Below are positions 61,301 through 64,000 of a stretch of 64,000 bases of DNA, in pieces. Made by a program: the position numbers and the translations under genes. A model generated the notes under the pieces. The model ran no database searches. It was given only the letters and a program-made list of their open reading frames with translations, and was not told where the DNA came from. This DNA is from Fimbriimonadia bacterium (lineage in GTDB: Bacteria; Armatimonadota; Fimbriimonadia; Fimbriimonadales; JABRVX01), in assembly GCA_039961735.1 (NCBI GenBank), contig JABRVX010000004.1:108672-172671 (forward strand), given 5' to 3'. Every line of letters starts with the position of its first letter. The first letter of the stretch is position 1.

Positions 61301-61463
61301 GACGGTCGTCGCCCACTGCGCCGTGGACTTCCCGAGGTTCCTCGCCAAGGATACCGACGGTAACTACAACGTGCTGTGGTTCCGCGACTACCTGATTGAC
61401 AGCGATGAGGAGCCCGTCGGGTGCCTGCTCGTCGAGATGGTGAACGCTCTACTCTGGAAGTAG
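58353..61463 (+). CDS. Large exported protein with a novel N-terminal domain and six Ig-like repeats
   Basis: GTG 58353 with GGGAGG six bases upstream is chosen over 58299; it gives 1036 residues with a signal peptide (LRTTLVALATVGATLLASS). Residues ~33-220 form a domain shared with the PEP-CTERM protein at 16140 (YVARLWFENLTKGTSNAG, PGDQIAIKYYF, FTIAPGATPGEILNWGF, STRILDYVG). Six Ig-like (Big_3-type) repeats of ~91 residues follow between ~225 and ~775, each with a NPxxxxGxxxTxTAT core, TPDGGTVQFK and an EYSGT end. The last ~250 residues (VFRPQVLNIDDITLRDILIA, CLIEYFSTVAVGATQK) are a unique cysteine-containing end with no PEP-CTERM tag. It is likely a surface stalk or adhesin. Confidence 0.78.
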   Translation: MNFALSTRGLRTTLVALATVGATLLASSGHAGYVARLWFENLTKGTSNAGALLCDPGDQIAIKYYFMADDQTGQTEKWGVMQITLILDGKTVMSDADANRWATDVNSVFTPPSWYPVRIFWQPDYGEAYDNAVDPSNTDYPFVANKVCYALIGVQGTRTASYNFNKTLFTFTIAPGATPGEILNWGFDGRDTGTGLSTRILDYVGASVDITDNYIQVTGGGGPTDTTTSVVAVPNPSVVGQNVTFTATVSPTPDGGTVQFKEDGADLGAPVPVVGGQASTNKTYTTAGSRNIEAVFSGTSNFNPSTGSTTLVVNKANTSTAVSANPNPVDRGSNSTLTATITPTPDGGTVQFKENGVNIGAPVAVVSGQAQTVGTFNTAGNRTITAEYSGTANYNPSTGQTTLVVNKTPTSTSVVANPNPIDRGSTSTLTATITPTPDGGTVQFKDNGVNIGAPVSVVGGQAQLTQQFNNAGNRTITAEYSGTTNYAASTGTTSLLVNKTATGTVVSTSPNPSQVGQNVQITATVSPTPDGGTVQFKVNGVNIGGPVSVVGGQAQTTYAFPAVGVQVVSAEYSGTSNFDTSAGSTDHTVQKTPTTTTVVAAPNPAQVGQQVTFTATISPTPDGGTVQFKVDGSNVGAPVSVVAGKATLQQTYATPGPRVIRAEYSGTAGYEASAGETTLQVNKADTTTVLTSTPNPSLVGQPVTLKATVTPTPDGGTVQFNVDGTDVGAPVPVVAGVAEYVHTFDSAGVKALTAVYSGTDNYNGSTGTATHSVQTAEAGILNITCGPYVDDPFTGLPVRVFRPQVLNIDDITLRDILIANGVDINDRLIIQAVRIKKVTPSWKCTAFVTGPGSGLNTNFDTGLKFANNQKIDDPICNVAFQLPPDGPCLGNRALLFSPPQTRYELTVVYVVLDDQGRPGPPQYAVIEFEIKVSDREQIKCLIEYFSTVAVGATQKPKISEECRDALYEALDIQDDLEALVQFETVVAHCAVDFPRFLAKDTDGNYNVLWFRDYLIDSDEEPVGCLLVEMVNALLWK

Positions 61464-61498
61464 CCTGACGGCTGCACTCCGAGTGTGAGCTGAGGTTG

Positions 61499-61528
61499 AG
61501 GTCGCCTGCGGTTGCCCGCAGGCGACCT
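61499..61528 (+). terminator. Hairpin terminator after the Ig-repeat gene
   Basis: AGGTCGCCTGCGG (61499-61511) pairs perfectly with CCGCAGGCGACCT (61516-61528) around TTGC, a 13-bp stem 36 bases past the stop at 61463. It lies before the start of the GH20 gene at 61605, so the latter probably has its own promoter. Confidence 0.8.
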
Positions 61529-61604
61529 TCGCACTTGCCCCGAAGCCAGCAGCGGACCGAGACAGGAAGCAGGTAACAGCGGCTCAGAAACGAACCGTAT
61601 CCGT

Positions 61605-63812
61605 ATGCTACCAATCGTCGTCGCCATCCTCGCCTCATGCTCTGCTGAGGCACTCCCGGAGGTAGACCCCCTCATGATCGTGCCGAAACCCGTGCGCCTG
61701 GAGTCCTCTGGAGGAACCTTCCCGCTGGCCGATGGGGTAACGCTGTTCTTCAGTCCCGGAGACGGTGATCTGCTGAACGTTGCCAAGCGGCTTCAGGAGT
61801 ACCTAGCCTCCGCAGGCGCGAAGGTGTCCCTCCGGGCGACTTCGGACACCGAACCGCCTGCGCGCAACATTTTGCTCACCACGCATGGTGCCGATCCCTC
61901 TCTCGGCGACGAGGGCTACGAGATGATCATTGAGCCCGACCGCGTTCTCCTTCGCGCACCGTCCGCCACGGGGCTGTTTTGGGGCACGCAGACCATTCGA
62001 CAGATGCTGCTCGCATCCGACGGTCGCACGCTGCCGTGCAGCCGAATCTGGGACAAGCCGCGTTTCCAATGGCGTGGCAGCCTCCTCGACTGCTGTCGCC
62101 ACTTCATGACGAAGGACTACGTCAAGCGATACATAGACCTACTCGCGCTACACAAGCTGAACGTATTCCATTGGCACCTGACCGAAGACCAGGGCTGGCG
62201 CATCGAGATCGAGCGGTATCCCGAGCTCACTCGAATAGGCGCATGGCGGGGAGACGGTGCGAACCGACACGAGGGCTTCTACACCCAGCGCGAGGTGCGG
62301 GAGATTGTCGAGTATGCCGCGCAGCGACATGTCATGGTAGTGCCGGAGATCGAGATGCCCGGCCACTCGATGGCTGCGTTGGCGTGTTACCCGGAACTGT
62401 CGTGCACGGGCGGTCCATTCGTGGTACCGACACAGTGGGGTGTGTTCGCAGATGTCTATTGCGCGGGCAACGACCAGGTGTTTGAATTCTTGGAGAACGT
62501 GCTGAGAGAGGTGGTGCAGATCTTCCCTGCTCCCTACGTGCACATCGGAGGGGACGAGGTGCCGAAAACTCGGTGGCAGAAGTGCCCTAAGTGCCAGGAG
62601 CGTATGCGCAATGAGGGGCTGAAGGACGAGCACGAGCTGCAAAGCTACTTCATCCGCCGCGCCGAGCGAATGCTGGCTGGGCTGAACCGTAAGTTGATAG
62701 GCTGGGACGAGATCCTGGAAGGCGGCCTCGCACCCAACGCCACCGTACAATCGTGGCGAGGCATGGAAGGCGCGGTGGCCGCCGCGAAGGCAGGCCACGA
62801 CGTGATCGTTTCGCCCACCACCCACTGCTACCTGGACTACGGACATGACAGGACCAGCCTCCAACAGGCTTACTCCTTCGAACCTATCCCGCCGGATCTA
62901 ACCCCCGAGGAGGCGAAGCATGTATTGGGCGGCGAGGGCAACATTTGGACAGAGCACGCTCCCCAAGAGGCAGTGGACGAGCGCGTGTACCCTCGCCTGA
63001 GTGCATTGGCGGAGGTGTTCTGGTCGCCGAAGGAGTTGAAGGACTGGCAAGACTTCACCACTCGAATGGGAGCCCACTACCATCGCCTGGACCGGATGGG
63101 AGTTAAGTACTACCTAGAGCCGCCGCGTTTCCTCACGGACGACGAGGTGTTCACGGACTCGATCGCAGTCGAGATAGAACCTAGCGTTCACGGTGGGACG
63201 ATCCGCTACTCGCTCCAGAGTGATTCCGTTCTCCCCGACGCCTCGAGATACCGCGAGCCGATCGTCATTACGGAAACCACGACCGTTGCGGCAGTGACAG
63301 ACACACCGTCAGGACGGGTGTCGCCTACGGCTGTTAGGACCTTCCGCAAGGAGACGCTTCGGGATCCGGACGCCGGGGCGCGGGACGCACCGGGCCTTCA
63401 GGTCTCCTACTATGAAGGGCAGTGGACCAGTGTTCCCTCAGTGAGCAGCGAGACCCCGCTCGCGCACGGCATCGTACCGGACGTAGACCTCAGCTTTGCC
63501 AAGCGCGACCATGACTTCTTTCTCTCGTTCGATGGGTACCTGACAGTGCCCGAAGACGGCGTGTACACCTTCTACCTAACATCGGACGACGGTGGCGTGC
63601 TATGGTTCGGCGATCGCCTGTTGGTCAACAACGACGGTCTGCACCCAGCTCGCACTGCGACCGGGAGCATCACACTTCGCGCGGGCCGGCACTCGATCAC
63701 CATCGGCTACGTCCAGGCGGGAGGTGCGATGGTACTCGAGCTAGAATACAAGGGCCCAGGCATCCCACGCCAACGCATACCGGCTAAAGCCTACTCCCAC
63801 TTGGTGCCGTGA
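61605..63812 (+). CDS. Beta-N-acetylhexosaminidase (GH20) with C-terminal PA14 domain
   Basis: GH20 enzymes cut terminal GlcNAc or GalNAc from chitin, glycoproteins or peptidoglycan fragments by substrate-assisted catalysis. ATG 61605 gives 735 residues beginning with a short signal that ends in a lipobox (AILASC), so it may be lipid-anchored; the frame upstream runs into the terminator. The GH20b domain (~20-140: LMIVPKPVRLESSGG) leads into the catalytic barrel with RGSLLDCCRHFM, HWHLTEDQGWRIEI and the acid pair HIGGDE (Asp317, Glu318). Residues ~605-735 form a PA14 domain (VSYYEGQW, GVYTFYLTSDDGGVLWFGD), likely glycan-binding. It would feed NagA at 19871. Confidence 0.93.
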   Translation: MLPIVVAILASCSAEALPEVDPLMIVPKPVRLESSGGTFPLADGVTLFFSPGDGDLLNVAKRLQEYLASAGAKVSLRATSDTEPPARNILLTTHGADPSLGDEGYEMIIEPDRVLLRAPSATGLFWGTQTIRQMLLASDGRTLPCSRIWDKPRFQWRGSLLDCCRHFMTKDYVKRYIDLLALHKLNVFHWHLTEDQGWRIEIERYPELTRIGAWRGDGANRHEGFYTQREVREIVEYAAQRHVMVVPEIEMPGHSMAALACYPELSCTGGPFVVPTQWGVFADVYCAGNDQVFEFLENVLREVVQIFPAPYVHIGGDEVPKTRWQKCPKCQERMRNEGLKDEHELQSYFIRRAERMLAGLNRKLIGWDEILEGGLAPNATVQSWRGMEGAVAAAKAGHDVIVSPTTHCYLDYGHDRTSLQQAYSFEPIPPDLTPEEAKHVLGGEGNIWTEHAPQEAVDERVYPRLSALAEVFWSPKELKDWQDFTTRMGAHYHRLDRMGVKYYLEPPRFLTDDEVFTDSIAVEIEPSVHGGTIRYSLQSDSVLPDASRYREPIVITETTTVAAVTDTPSGRVSPTAVRTFRKETLRDPDAGARDAPGLQVSYYEGQWTSVPSVSSETPLAHGIVPDVDLSFAKRDHDFFLSFDGYLTVPEDGVYTFYLTSDDGGVLWFGDRLLVNNDGLHPARTATGSITLRAGRHSITIGYVQAGGAMVLELEYKGPGIPRQRIPAKAYSHLVP

Positions 63813-63901
63813 GCAACCATGGCACCCTCGTGTTGTGCCCCGAAGTTCATGCCGGCCTGTGCACGAGTAGTGACCAGCCTCTCCCACGGCTCTCTGAGAT
63901 C

Positions 63902-64000
63902 GTCATGCTGAGCCTGTCGAAGCAAACGTCATGCTGAGCCTGTCGAAGCAAACGTCATGCTGAGCCTGTCGAAGCAAACGTCATGCTGAGCCTGTCGAAG
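63902..64000 (+). repeat. Tandem array of the REP-like element, cut by the window edge
   Basis: Four head-to-tail copies begin at 63902, 63928, 63954 and 63980, a period of exactly 26 bases; the array runs off the right edge. Each copy equals the first 22-23 bases of the 27-bp element, ending AGCAAAC instead of AGCATGAC, so the inner dyad is weakened. There are no unique spacers. The 89 bases between the GH20 stop and the array show nothing else. Confidence 0.88.

Noticed and set aside
59877..61316. 479-residue minus-strand frame across the Ig-repeat gene
   Set aside because: It mirrors the repeats of the plus-strand gene, has Arg/Val/His-rich composition and no domain; it is a shadow of codon bias.
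63902..64000. Possible CRISPR array
   Set aside because: The repeats touch each other with a 26-bp period and there are no unique spacers; no cas gene is in the window.

Overview
The window looks like one contiguous, GC-rich chromosome segment from an uncultured bacterium. It carries PEP-CTERM-tagged exported proteins, tandem GspG-like pseudopilins with a CPSGG-type C-terminus, TAT/Sec-exported sugar enzymes, a dockerin-tailed propeller, a KimA-type potassium transporter, a stand-alone LuxR-type HTH and REP-like intergenic repeats. That mix fits Armatimonadota (Fimbriimonadia-like), but this is an inference from gene style and no rRNA or other marker is present to prove it. I saw no tRNA, rRNA, CRISPR array, prophage or insertion sequence.

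Layout. 1-3300: the end of a glycolate oxidase locus (glcE fragment, glcF), then on the minus strand a GH109-like Gfo/Idh/MocA enzyme downstream of an exported metzincin-like protease with NHL repeats (to 5835). 5936-11361: a two-gene type III-like restriction-modification system whose Res subunit has an extra C-terminal domain. 11358-16841: an unrecognised (possibly glycosidase-like) protein, a TrpB2-type enzyme, a repeat-filled gap (14710-15063), malate dehydrogenase and a PEP-CTERM protein. 17201-23695: a plus-strand run of PQQ-type propeller, DprA, NagA, KimA-like transporter and a STAS-Usp fusion, each overlapping or nearly touching the next. 24109-29364: a histone-H1-like HARE-HTH protein, then a minus-strand pilin cluster (three tandem GspG-like paralogues, PilV-, PilW- and PilX-like proteins and a small membrane protein). 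29553-31416: galactokinase and a LuxR-type HTH. 31519-35668: three exported proteins, two of them broken by frameshift or stop. 35879-38147: a minus-strand operon of DinB, NTP-transferase, NIL and CE7 esterase. 38277-46102: a tightly coupled minus-strand operon (exported protein, TatC, MrfA-like helicase, a 54-residue membrane protein, YchF-like GTPase, lipoprotein, GHMP kinase). 46243-53778: O-methyltransferase, SDR, Ppx/GppA and two exported proteins. 53828-57951: 2-oxoglutarate dehydrogenase E1 and E2. 58353-63812: a six-repeat Ig-like surface protein and a GH20-PA14 hexosaminidase.

Together the genes suggest a heterotroph living on external polysaccharides and amino sugars. GH20 and GH109 would release N-acetylated sugars, NagA would deacetylate GlcNAc-6-phosphate, GalK and the GHMP kinase would feed sugars in, CE7 would remove acetyl groups, and glycolate oxidase, malate dehydrogenase and 2-oxoglutarate dehydrogenase would oxidise the products. 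The pilins and PEP-CTERM proteins point to an elaborate cell surface.

The least expected items are these: REPIN-like paired inverted repeats with an identical 78-bp offset at two loci plus a tandem array of the same unit at the right edge; a 54-codon gene coupled by 4-bp overlaps to both neighbours; a roughly 200-residue exported domain shared by two otherwise unrelated surface proteins; a Res subunit with an R-x5-H (HEPN-like) tail; an E2 subunit without a peripheral subunit-binding domain; a pseudopilin that has lost its cleavage site; and a G8 tract that throws a signal peptide out of frame.
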